Assembly: GCA_030596145.1 (NCBI GenBank)
Contig: JAUVKS010000013.1
Coordinates: forward strand, 1-16,113
DNA length: 16,113 nt
Direction of reading: 5' to 3'
DNA from: Pseudomonadota bacterium
GTDB taxonomy: Bacteria; Desulfobacterota; Syntrophia; Syntrophales; JADFWA01
This document shows, in pieces, positions 7,282-13,910 of this stretch (its first letter is position 1; each line of letters opens with the position of its first letter). The notes beneath the pieces were generated by a model. It was not told where the DNA came from, searched no databases, and was given only the letters and a program-made list of their open reading frames with translations. Position numbers and translations under genes: made by a program.

Positions 7282-7566
7282 ATGCAAACAAAAGGAACAT
7301 TTTATTTCGACCCGGCCGACAGGATCTATGAAGACCATTTTCCCGGGAACCCCGTAGTCCCGGGCAGCCTGATAGTCCATGCATTTTCAGAAGCAGGAAA
7401 GAAGCTCGGGTTTGCGACAAATCATTGTACAATAGAAAATTTCAGGTTCCGGGAATTCGTCTCTCCCGGTGAATACCCTTTCAGCATTGAGCTTCTACCG
7501 GATCGACTGAAATGCCGGCTCTATCAGGAAGACAAAACGCTTGTCACAGGAGTTTTAAAAAGATGA
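7282..7566 (+). CDS. FabZ-like hotdog protein, probable 3-hydroxyacyl-ACP dehydratase for the biotin precursor
   Basis: A 94-residue single hotdog domain, shorter than housekeeping FabZ (about 145-150). The signature HFPGNPVVPGSL is at 19-30, giving the expected catalytic His19. The FabZ glutamate fourteen residues later (E. coli His54/Glu68 spacing) is His33 here, in SLIVHAF, so the usual His-Glu pair is missing. ATG 7282 is preferred over the in-frame GTG at 7270 because AAGGTGG (7267-7273) sits 8 nt before the ATG. The stop overlaps the next ATG (ATGA), coupling it to the dehydrogenase. Its place inside the biotin operon suggests a role in building the pimeloyl chain. It could be a true dehydratase with altered chemistry or a non-catalytic partner. 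Confidence 0.82.
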   Translation: MQTKGTFYFDPADRIYEDHFPGNPVVPGSLIVHAFSEAGKKLGFATNHCTIENFRFREFVSPGEYPFSIELLPDRLKCRLYQEDKTLVTGVLKR

Positions 7567-8306
7567 AACTCAATTTTTCAGGCAATAGCGCCCTGATCCT
7601 GGGTGGCAGTTGCGATCTTGCCTTAACTCTTGCCGAATGCATGATGAAAGCGGCTCTTTCCCCGATCCTGACCTACAGAAACGAAAAGGGACAGAGACAT
7701 ATATCGGAAAAATTGGGGTCATTTTCAGGAAAATATAGCTCTTTCTATCTCAACTTTGGCGACCGTGATTCCCTGAATTCCCTGTTTGAGCAGGTCGGAG
7801 ATGATATCGATTTTTTAGTAGATTTCGCTCAGGGGGATTTTGAAAGCTATATAGCATCCGCCGATGAGGACAGCATCCACCGTTATTTTGATGTGAACGT
7901 TTCTTTTCGTGCTGAAATCCTGAAAAGGGCGTCAAGGGCAATGCTGAAAAAGAAAAGGGGGCGTCTCGTTTTTGTCTCTTCATCGGCGGCGGACAAACCC
8001 AATCCCGGTCAGGGTTTTTACGCGGCCGCCAAACTGGCCTCGGAGGCACTTTACAAAAACCTGGGGCTGGAATTGGGAGAACGCGGGATTACCACCGTGA
8101 CGCTACGCCCCGGTTATATCGACGCGGGACGGGGAAAAATGTACATGCAAGCCAAAAAGGAAGAAGTCCTCAGGATGGTGCCTATAAAAAGGGCCATTAC
8201 CAAAGCCGAGGTGGCGGAAACCATCCTCTTTCTCCTTTCAGACAGCGCCGCGGGCTTTAACGCCACCGAAATTTCCCTGGATGGCGGGCTGACCGCGGGG
8301 AAATGA
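7563..8306 (+). CDS. FabG-like short-chain dehydrogenase/reductase with degenerate cofactor loop
   Basis: A 247-residue classical SDR, probably a 3-oxoacyl-ACP reductase homologue. Catalytic residues are in place: Asn112 (FDVNVS), Ser139/Ser140 (VFVSSSAA), Tyr153 and Lys157 (GFYAAAKLAS), plus the LRPGYIDAG segment (181-189) and a C-terminal LDGGLTAGK. The nucleotide-binding TGxxxGxG loop is altered to LGGSCDLA (13-20), so the second and third motif glycines are Asp18 and Ala20. The NNAG motif is replaced by DFAQG (87-91). The true start is ATG 7563, overlapping the hotdog stop by ATGA, with AGGAG at 7549-7553; an in-frame upstream ATG at 7512 lies inside the hotdog gene and is rejected. The partner gene and BirA promoter imply a biotin-precursor role; this is inferred. 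Confidence 0.85.
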   Translation: MKLNFSGNSALILGGSCDLALTLAECMMKAALSPILTYRNEKGQRHISEKLGSFSGKYSSFYLNFGDRDSLNSLFEQVGDDIDFLVDFAQGDFESYIASADEDSIHRYFDVNVSFRAEILKRASRAMLKKKRGRLVFVSSSAADKPNPGQGFYAAAKLASEALYKNLGLELGERGITTVTLRPGYIDAGRGKMYMQAKKEEVLRMVPIKRAITKAEVAETILFLLSDSAAGFNATEISLDGGLTAGK

Positions 8307-8509
8307 AGAATGACCGTTTATCTCACCGTGAATTCTCAGATTTTTCAAACGACGAGCTGGATGCGCTATGGCAGTTTAGATGTGGATTGGTCCACTCAAG
8401 TACCTTATACAATGTGAGAAAAGACAAGGTTTTTAGGTTTGCCTATGGTTGGAGGGGCGTTGCAGTTCAGCCAATTGTGAAAATGCCAAAAATCATATGG
8501 ACGTCTTGA
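8303..8509 (+). pseudogene. Unrecognised open frame, probable 5' part of a frameshifted gene
   Basis: Sixty-eight codons whose ATG overlaps the dehydrogenase stop (ATGA), as a fourth operon gene would. The product is a hydrophilic peptide with DALWQFRCGLVHSSTLYN, faintly like small helical HEPN-type or restriction-associated proteins (a guess). It ends at TAG/TGA-dense sequence while the next reading frame is already open from about 8437, so one indel between 8437 and 8509 would join it to the following frame. Base composition turns AT-richer than the biotin genes. I do not assign a function. Confidence 0.4.
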
Positions 8510-8904
8510 GAGAAGGAAAATACGAGGCAAATTGCGACAGTCTATATGCCATGTTTCTTTTGGCTAAATCCTCTGTTTTTGAAGATATGATAGAAGATTT
8601 TCCCAAGTATGTAACTAATCCAAACTTTGAGGCCTGGGTTCAGCGCGTTTGGACTATGCAATATTTGCCGGACAAAGAAGAATTTGACAACATACGGCAA
8701 GTAGACAGTAACCCCACAATCAGTTTGGAAGAGTTTGAACGAAGGCAGCTAGATCAGAAATTATCTTTGGAAGATAAGGAGATTACATGGCATGAAATAG
8801 AGATTGTGTTAGCTCAAGTGCCGTTTACATATACGTTGAAACTTGAGTTGCTGAGAATAAAGAAGGACTTGCGGTCCAGAATCCGAGATTTGTTTGCACC
8901 ATAA
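8497..8904 (+). pseudogene. Unrecognised open frame, probable 3' part of the same broken gene
   Basis: About 135 codons from ATG 8497, with the frame open back to about 8437. It has no ribosome site before the ATG, which argues that it is not an independent gene. The product is acidic and helical, with aromatic patches (NFEAWVQRVWTMQYL) and a charged C-terminus rich in Glu, Arg and Leu. There is no recognisable catalytic motif. The overlap in a different frame with the 8303-8509 piece suggests one disrupted gene of about 200 residues, unrelated to biotin. Confidence 0.4.
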
Positions 8905-8935
8905 CAACCTCAACTGGTATTGTGTACTCCACCCA

Positions 8936-9157
8936 CTTGATCCCCCAAAAAGGCGAAAGGAACTTGCCGATAAAGCCGGTCTTCTACCCTACGTCATTTT
9001 CCCGGATAAAACGTTGATCGAAATGGCGGCATTTTCCCCACGGTCAGAAGAAAGCCGGCTTCGTATTCACGGTATCGGATCGGTAAAATATAAAAAATAC
9101 GGCACGATTTTTCTGGATATCGTCGAGCAATACTGTCGTGAGCATCATATTGAGTAA
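8936..9157 (+). pseudogene. recQ: recQ 3' fragment (HRDC domain only)
   Basis: About 73 codons matching the C-terminal HRDC domain of RecQ helicases, a nucleic-acid-binding helical domain. Recognisable features are KRRKELADKAGLLPYVIF, then FPDKTLIEMA, PRSEESRLRIHGIG and a closing YGTIFLDIVEQYC. No helicase core (Walker A, DEAH) occurs anywhere upstream in the window and there is no sensible start codon, only a TTG at 8894 in unrelated sequence. It is therefore a severed end left by a rearrangement whose junction lies near 8905-8945. A stand-alone HRDC peptide is possible but unlikely. Confidence 0.75.
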
Positions 9158-9378
9158 TTCCGGAAGCGGCATACTAACAATACGGGAAATGTCCCTCTAC
9201 ATTCCTCTACATTTGGACAATTATTTCTTGACATCTGCTACATTTTACCATACGGGATGTCTATAGACTGTAGACTGTAGACTGTATTAACACTCTCAGA
9301 GATCACGGCAAACAGGGATAAAACCACTTTTTAAAGTGATAGAATTCCCTTTCGAGAATAAAGACTATAATTACCGCA
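9158..9378. other. gntR upstream region with small tandem repeats
   Basis: Non-coding, 221 nt. It contains two tandem copies of CCTCTACATT (9194-9213) and three of TAGACTG (9264-9284). A TTGACA at about 9228-9233 lacks a good -10. A 6+6 palindrome, CACTTT-TT-AAAGTG (9325-9338), lies 41 nt before the gntR ATG and is a candidate operator for that regulator. Confidence 0.5.
9325..9338. promoter_or_regulatory. Candidate GntR operator (palindrome)
   Basis: CACTTT-TT-AAAGTG, a perfect 6-bp dyad just upstream of gntR. GntR-family regulators usually bind short dyads near their own gene. It does not match the FadR-type TGGT-N3-ACCA pattern, so the assignment is positional only. Confidence 0.3.
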
Positions 9379-10062
9379 ATGTTTAGGGCTATGAAACTTA
9401 AGAGTGTAAAAGAAAGCGTTACCGAATACATAAGGAATAAAATCATCACAGGTGAGTTTACTGCCGGCCAAATGATCAATGAAACCGCTTTGGCCTCACA
9501 CCTTAATATCAGTAGACCCCCTATACGTGAAGCACTTCGGACACTGGAAAATGAGTATCTGGTTGTCAGTGTTCCCAGAAAGGGGACATATGTTAGCAAT
9601 TTATCTATTGAGGATTTACGAGAGCTCTATCAAGTAAGGGAAATGGTTGAATGTTATGCCATTGAACTTCTTGAAAGGAAAAATATCAGAAATCTGCCTG
9701 AGGTGGTCTCCTCTCTGGAAGCGTTTTCACGTTTGTCCATGCCCGACAGTAACAATATGGAACAAAGGTTAAATTACCTCAAGGCTTCCTATGATTTTCA
9801 TATAAAATTGGTTGAATCTTCTGGCAATAAACTATTAACGTACTGGAACAATTCAATGTGTTCCCATTTGAATCGCTATCAGTCCATTTATTTCTATATC
9901 CCGGACTCTAAACAATGTTCCAGAGAAGACCATCAGCAGATTCTGGACCTTATCACAATGGGTGCCTATGAAAAAGTCCAAAAATTGTTGATGGAGCATA
10001 TCCAGTATACCTTTGAGTTTTTGCAAGACAGAATTTCCAGCAACGAGATGGAAATAGCATGA
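9379..10062 (+). CDS. GntR-family transcriptional regulator, FCD subfamily
   Basis: A 227-residue ligand-responsive DNA-binding protein. Residues about 9-75 form the winged helix: YIRNKIITGEFTAGQMI, ETALASHLNISRPPIREAL as recognition region, then the wing VPRKGTYVSNLS. The FCD helical domain follows (about 80-215), with DLRELYQVREMVE and histidines 141, 185 and 207 at positions where FCD proteins usually bind a metal that coordinates a carboxylate effector. Such regulators typically sense the sugar acid or carboxylate imported by the neighbouring transporter. dctP begins 34 nt downstream in the same orientation. Start choice is between Met1 (9379) and Met5, both with poor ribosome sites. Confidence 0.93.
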   Translation: MFRAMKLKSVKESVTEYIRNKIITGEFTAGQMINETALASHLNISRPPIREALRTLENEYLVVSVPRKGTYVSNLSIEDLRELYQVREMVECYAIELLERKNIRNLPEVVSSLEAFSRLSMPDSNNMEQRLNYLKASYDFHIKLVESSGNKLLTYWNNSMCSHLNRYQSIYFYIPDSKQCSREDHQQILDLITMGAYEKVQKLLMEHIQYTFEFLQDRISSNEMEIA

Positions 10063-10096
10063 ACAAAAACTAACAAGAGAAAAGGAGGATGGAAAA

Positions 10097-11164
10097 ATGG
10101 TAAGAAAAAGATATTCGTTATTAGTGGTATTGGCAGTAACCTTAGGTCTCGTATTTCTTGTTTTTGGAAGCCCGGCACAAGCAGCAGGGAAAACAATTAA
10201 GTGGAAGGCCCAATCAGCATGGCACAGGGGCGATGCGTTTCACAACGAGGCTGAATTCTTTTGCGAAGCACTAAAGAGAACAAGTTGCGGTCAACTGGTA
10301 ATTCCCAAAATGTTTGCTGTTGGCGAATTAGTAGGCCCTATACAGGCTATGACTGAAACAGCGGCAGGAAGACTTGATTTAACACACAATAGCGGTATGT
10401 ATGTTGCTGGTACCCTGATATGGACAGGACTTCCCATTGGAAGCAGGCCAGGTTATACTAATGAAAGTATTTTTTCGGCATTGCGATACCTTTATTATGG
10501 CGGCGGGTTGGATCTCTACAATGAATACATTCAGACAAAATTTAACCTGTATTCGCTTCCCGTTGTCTGTACAGCATCCGAGGCAGTATATTCAATGAAA
10601 CCCATTCGTAAATTATCTGATTTTAAAGGTTTGAAGATCCGAACTTCAGGTCTGAACAAAATGTTCTTTCAAGCCCTGGGCGCAACCTGTGTTTCGATTC
10701 CCATGACGGATGTAACGCCTGCCATGCAAAGGGGTGAATTGGATGCCTGTGAAATGAGTTCGTTTTATATCGATTCCAAATCCGGCATAGAGGATGTTGC
10801 GAAATATGTGTTAACCGGTACTATACATCAACCCGTAGGGATAACAGTCCAGGTATTTATCAACCTTGATACCTGGAACGCTTTGCCTGAGAATCTAAAG
10901 CAGGCCATGAAAGATGCCGCTGAGTTAAGCATGTGGCATTCTTTCGTTTATGGTGGTTATATGGATCAGATTATAGCCGAAAAATGGTCTGACAAAATGG
11001 AGATAATAGAGGTTACTCCGGAAATGCAGAAAGGGTTTGTTAAGGCTACTGAAAAAGTAAGAAAGAAGATTATGGCAAGCAAAGATCCATGGGGCGCAAA
11101 GATATTAAAACATGAAAAAGCGTTTATGGACAAATTTCATAAGTATGCCGTAGAACCGTGGTAA
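10097..11164 (+). CDS. dctP: TRAP transporter solute-binding protein DctP
   Basis: Periplasmic binding protein of a tripartite ATP-independent transporter, 355 residues. The N-terminus MVRKRYSLLVVL... followed by SPAQA-A is a Sec signal peptide, with likely cleavage after Ala29. The mature part has the DctP fold, including the helix-linked GLKIRTSGLNKMFFQALGA segment (about 178-194), where Arg182 is the expected carboxylate-binding arginine, and AMQRGELDA soon after (about 209-217). The substrate is most likely a carboxylate or sugar acid; it cannot be named from sequence. GGAGG lies 7 nt before the ATG, the best ribosome site in the locus, fitting the need for excess binding protein. Confidence 0.94.
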   Translation: MVRKRYSLLVVLAVTLGLVFLVFGSPAQAAGKTIKWKAQSAWHRGDAFHNEAEFFCEALKRTSCGQLVIPKMFAVGELVGPIQAMTETAAGRLDLTHNSGMYVAGTLIWTGLPIGSRPGYTNESIFSALRYLYYGGGLDLYNEYIQTKFNLYSLPVVCTASEAVYSMKPIRKLSDFKGLKIRTSGLNKMFFQALGATCVSIPMTDVTPAMQRGELDACEMSSFYIDSKSGIEDVAKYVLTGTIHQPVGITVQVFINLDTWNALPENLKQAMKDAAELSMWHSFVYGGYMDQIIAEKWSDKMEIIEVTPEMQKGFVKATEKVRKKIMASKDPWGAKILKHEKAFMDKFHKYAVEPW

Positions 11165-11175
11165 AAACACCTTGC

Positions 11176-11224
11176 CTTGCCACTTCTCTCTTTACAATAT
11201 GTATCCATGGAGAGAAGTGGCAAG
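11176..11224 (+). ncRNA. 15-bp stem-loop between dctP and dctQ
   Basis: CTTGCCACTTCTCTC (11176-11190) and its exact complement (11210-11224) around a 19-nt loop. No U-tract follows. In transport operons such hairpins protect the 3' end of the binding-protein mRNA and reduce expression of the membrane subunits. That role is inferred from position, 12 nt after the dctP stop. It is not a separate RNA gene. Confidence 0.75.
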
Positions 11225-11263
11225 AAATTATAAGCATACCGAACAAATAGATGAGACTGCTTA

Positions 11264-11767
11264 ATGAAGAATGTTCTAAAATATATCGATTTCGTAAGTG
11301 ACAAGGCTGGAGCTATTTCAAGCTGGTTTGTTATTCTTCAGATGTTTGTCACTATCTTAATCGTAGTAGAAAGGTACATCTTTAACAGAGGCGATGACTG
11401 GGCCTTTGAACTTTCCTGGATGTTTTATAGTATGGTTTTTCTCTTTGCGTTTGCCTACACAGAAACAAAAAAAGGACATGTCAAGGTAGACATACTTTTT
11501 AATCATTACCCGCTGAGAGTAAGAGCTATTATAGATGTCATCTCTTATTCATCTTTACTGGTTATATGTGCCGTGCTGGTTTGGTGTGGTGTGTCATTTG
11601 CTGAAACTTCCTGGAAAATCAGGGAATGCTCATGGCATACTATAGTGGGAGCTCCCGTATATCCGATGAAGACCATGATACCAATTGCCTTTGGCTTGTT
11701 AGGCTTGCAGGCCTTAGCCACGATTATTCGCAACTTAGTAATTGCTGTAAAGGGAAAGGAATTATGA
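11264..11767 (+). CDS. dctQ: TRAP transporter small membrane subunit DctQ
   Basis: A 167-residue inner-membrane protein with four predicted spans (about 15-36, 48-66, 88-110 and 130-152), the usual DctQ layout. Recognisable features are the helix with VVERYIFNRG, a WAFELSWMFYSMVF span entry, and KKGHVKVDILF in the cytoplasmic loop, which is a common DctQ landmark. It pairs with DctM to form the Na+-driven permease fed by DctP. The ATG has only a weak ribosome site (GAGA about 15 nt upstream), matching lower expression than dctP. Its TGA overlaps the dctM ATG. Confidence 0.92.
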   Translation: MKNVLKYIDFVSDKAGAISSWFVILQMFVTILIVVERYIFNRGDDWAFELSWMFYSMVFLFAFAYTETKKGHVKVDILFNHYPLRVRAIIDVISYSSLLVICAVLVWCGVSFAETSWKIRECSWHTIVGAPVYPMKTMIPIAFGLLGLQALATIIRNLVIAVKGKEL

Positions 11768-13089
11768 GCCCGGAGTATCTTGCCATTCTTATGTTTGTGG
11801 CCCTTATAGGGTTGATAATAGTGGGGTTCCATGTAGCATTTGTTCTGGGTGTATTGGCACTGATATTTGGTTATCTTGCATGGGGACCAACCTTGATTGG
11901 AATGCTGCCTGCTCGAACCATGACAATGATGACGAGCTATGAGATGGGGGCTATCACACTTTTTATATTTATGGGATGTGTCCTGGAAAGGGCAGGGATA
12001 GCCGAAAGGCTTTATGGCACCATGCATATACTGATGGGAAATGTAAAGGGTGGATTACTTCTTGGAACTATGGCGATATGCATTATCTTCGCTGCCTGCA
12101 CAGGCATAGGGGGAGCAGCTGTAATCATGATGGGACTGGTTGCCATACCCTCTATGATTTCCCGGGGTTATGATAAAAAAATGATTGCGGGATGTATCTG
12201 CGCAGGAGGGGGGCTTGGAGTTATTATACCACCCAGCATAATGTTGATCCTGTACGGCCCCGTTTCCGGTATAGGAATTGCCCGCCTGTTCGTGGCATCT
12301 GCTATCCCAGGCCTGATCATAGGAATTTCTTATTTAATATATATAGCTGTTAGATGTAGGTTAAAGCCGGAATTGGGTCCACCCATATCAGAAGATGTGA
12401 AAATGGGCATAAGTAAAAAAAGACTGCTCTTTCTGATGGCAAGGGATCTGCTCCCACCAGTAGTTCTGATTCTGGGTGTCCTGGGCTCTATTTTCTTCGG
12501 CGTAGCGTCTCCTACAGAAGCGGCGGGAGTTGGCGCATTTCTTTCTTTGCTGTTGATGATTGCCTATGGACGCTTCAATCTTGCAACAATGCATGATGCG
12601 CTTCTTTCAATGGCTAAAATAACAGGCATGGTATTCTTGATCATGCTGTTTGCCGGTTTTTTTACGACTGCATTTATGGCTCTGGGTGGGGGCGAGGTAC
12701 TGGAGAAGTTTGTTTTTGGAATCAGCGGCGGGGGCAAGCTGAGTACGATAGTCGTTATGCTGATAATAATTTTGATTCTGGGAATGTTTATGGATTGGAT
12801 TGGTACATTGCTTGTCATTGTTCCTATTTTTGTTCCTATTATTAAATCAATTGGTGCTGACCCCGTGTGGTTTGCTATTCTGTTTTGCATTACACTGCAA
12901 ATCTCATATATTACTCCACCATTTGCATACAATATATTTTTCTTAAAGGGTATTGCTCCCCCAGAAATGACATTGAATCACATAATGAGAGGATGTGTCC
13001 CCTATATATTTATTCAGATAGCATTACTATTTCTATTTTACGCTGTACCGGAACTTACTTTATGGCTTCCCCGGCTATTACTAAATTAA
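11764..13089 (+). CDS. dctM: TRAP transporter large membrane subunit DctM
   Basis: A 441-residue polytopic inner-membrane protein with about a dozen spans, the ion-coupled transport subunit. Hallmarks are MTSYEMGAITLFIFMG near the N-terminus, ACTGIGGAAVIMMG (about 112-125), a GGGLGVIIPPSIMLILYG loop, SPTEAAGVGAF, and the C-terminal LQISYITPPFAYNIFFLKG. The length is as expected for DctM (about 425-445). ATG 11764 overlaps the dctQ stop by ATGA and has AAAGGA just upstream. An in-frame start 46 codons earlier lies inside dctQ and would add non-family sequence, so it is rejected. Confidence 0.95.
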   Translation: MSPEYLAILMFVALIGLIIVGFHVAFVLGVLALIFGYLAWGPTLIGMLPARTMTMMTSYEMGAITLFIFMGCVLERAGIAERLYGTMHILMGNVKGGLLLGTMAICIIFAACTGIGGAAVIMMGLVAIPSMISRGYDKKMIAGCICAGGGLGVIIPPSIMLILYGPVSGIGIARLFVASAIPGLIIGISYLIYIAVRCRLKPELGPPISEDVKMGISKKRLLFLMARDLLPPVVLILGVLGSIFFGVASPTEAAGVGAFLSLLLMIAYGRFNLATMHDALLSMAKITGMVFLIMLFAGFFTTAFMALGGGEVLEKFVFGISGGGKLSTIVVMLIIILILGMFMDWIGTLLVIVPIFVPIIKSIGADPVWFAILFCITLQISYITPPFAYNIFFLKGIAPPEMTLNHIMRGCVPYIFIQIALLFLFYAVPELTLWLPRLLLN

Positions 13090-13133
13090 CTAAATCGAGT
13101 ACATTACAACTTATCGAAGAAAGGAAATTTATC

Positions 13134-13505
13134 ATGTTAGATAAAGTGTGGTCAGCCTCCGAAATCATGGAAAAGGCAAGAACGGGAGAAGGTGGAAGGA
13201 ATGTGGAGCATAATATCAACTATACATTTCTCTATCAGGGAGATCACTGTACATTAAACAGTGTACAGCTGGCAGCAGAAACGGGTATCCCACTGCATAT
13301 TCACAAGTATCACGATGAAATAATACAGATAATGGAAGGTGAAGGCAAAGGTGTCATCGGAGATGTAGAAACCAATCTTAAGAAAGGTGACGTTTTTTTC
13401 GTTCCTAAGGGAATACCTCATGCTTTGCTTTTTCCCTGCATTATTCTATCCATTTATGCTCCTGCTTTCGATCCAGATAATCCTGACCGTGTATTTTTAG
13501 AATAA
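13134..13505 (+). CDS. Single-domain cupin protein
   Basis: A 123-residue small beta-barrel protein. Cupin motif 1 is GIPLHIHKYHDEIIQIMEGEG (51-71), providing His55, His57 and Glu62. Motif 2 is KGDVFFVPKGIPHAL (84-98), providing His96. All four usual metal ligands are therefore present. Such proteins may be isomerases, dioxygenases or sugar-acid-binding factors; the exact reaction is unknown. AAGGAAA lies 9 nt before ATG 13134, and the frame extended upstream would overlap dctM without support. It follows dctM by 44 nt and is probably the last gene of the transporter operon, acting on the imported compound. Confidence 0.85.
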   Translation: MLDKVWSASEIMEKARTGEGGRNVEHNINYTFLYQGDHCTLNSVQLAAETGIPLHIHKYHDEIIQIMEGEGKGVIGDVETNLKKGDVFFVPKGIPHALLFPCIILSIYAPAFDPDNPDRVFLE

Positions 13506-13590
13506 TTAATTGATACATATTGCCCTCACTGAACCGCTTCCACAGCCACAGAAACAAGGCAATAAAGAAATTGTTCTGGATACACACATG

Positions 13591-13619
13591 TTGTCGAGGA
13601 CGCTTTGCGCCCTCGACAA
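13591..13619. repeat. Palindrome A, possible REP-like element
   Basis: TTGTCGAGG (13591-13599) pairs with CCTCGACAA (13611-13619). Inside, CGC-TTT-GCG gives a 12-bp stem with one A/C mismatch. No T-run follows. Confidence 0.7.
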
Positions 13620-13634
13620 TCGCCGCGTATTCCC

Positions 13635-13677
13635 ATTCGCTGGTCGCGAGGCGCTTCGCGCCTCACAACCAGCGAAT
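13635..13677. repeat. Palindrome B, imperfect cruciform
   Basis: ATTCGCTGGT (13635-13644) pairs with ACCAGCGAAT (13668-13677). An inner stem GAGGCGC (13648-13654), TTC loop, GCGCCTC (13658-13664) is separated from the outer stem by symmetric 3-nt internal loops (CGC and ACA). The layout of outer arm, small loop, inner arm and TTC tip resembles folded recombination sites or mobile repeats. Confidence 0.7.
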
Positions 13678-13832
13678 ACAGCCAACAGCACGTGCAGACA
13701 AGCAAATTTCCCCACCCGCTTGCGGCTGTATCCGTGGCGATTATTATGGAGTCTCCTGGACCCGACCGAGCAAGATCAATCATGCGGCGCTGAATGGTAT
13801 ATATAAACCCGCCCTCAATTTCCTAATTTCTC

Positions 13833-13861
13833 TTGACAAGGAAATATTTAAGCATTATTAC
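13833..13861 (+). promoter_or_regulatory. Promoter of the DUF401-type permease
   Basis: TTGACA (13833-13838), 17-nt spacer, TATTAC (13856-13861). A start near 13868 leaves a leader of about 43 nt before ATG 13911. Confidence 0.6.
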
Positions 13862-13910
13862 CCTGCCTTTCGTAGGGGAGTCATCCGAGCACCGTTTTGA
13901 CGGAGAGTTT

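Larger units (their letters stand above)
13506..13910. other. Non-coding region with two strong palindromes
   Basis: 405 nt between the cupin and the permease. Open frames exist on both strands but none has a ribosome site or a recognisable product; they are by-products of the palindromes. The stretch is GC-richer than the flanks from about 13590 to 13740, holds the two hairpins listed separately, and ends with the permease promoter. No canonical terminator (stem plus T-tract) is visible. Confidence 0.6.

Noticed and set aside
8449..8496. TTG start at 8449 for the broken gene's second half
   Set aside because: No ribosome site, and the frame is open further upstream; a frameshift is the better explanation.
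9264..9284. CRISPR-like repeats
   Set aside because: Three contiguous 7-mers without spacers; no cas genes.
12867..13133. In-frame extension of the cupin upstream to 12867
   Set aside because: It runs inside dctM in another frame; the ribosome site and the family-like start are at 13134.
13591..13619. Rho-independent terminator after the cupin
   Set aside because: The stem is strong but no T-tract follows; the sequence after it is TCGCCGCG.
13635..13700. Integron attC site
   Set aside because: The fold is suggestive, but I could not find the paired RYYYAAC and GTTRRRY core sites, and no integrase is visible.
13506..13900. Several open frames on both strands in the cupin-permease gap
   Set aside because: They are created by GC-rich palindromes, overlap each other in several frames, and have no ribosome site or recognisable product.
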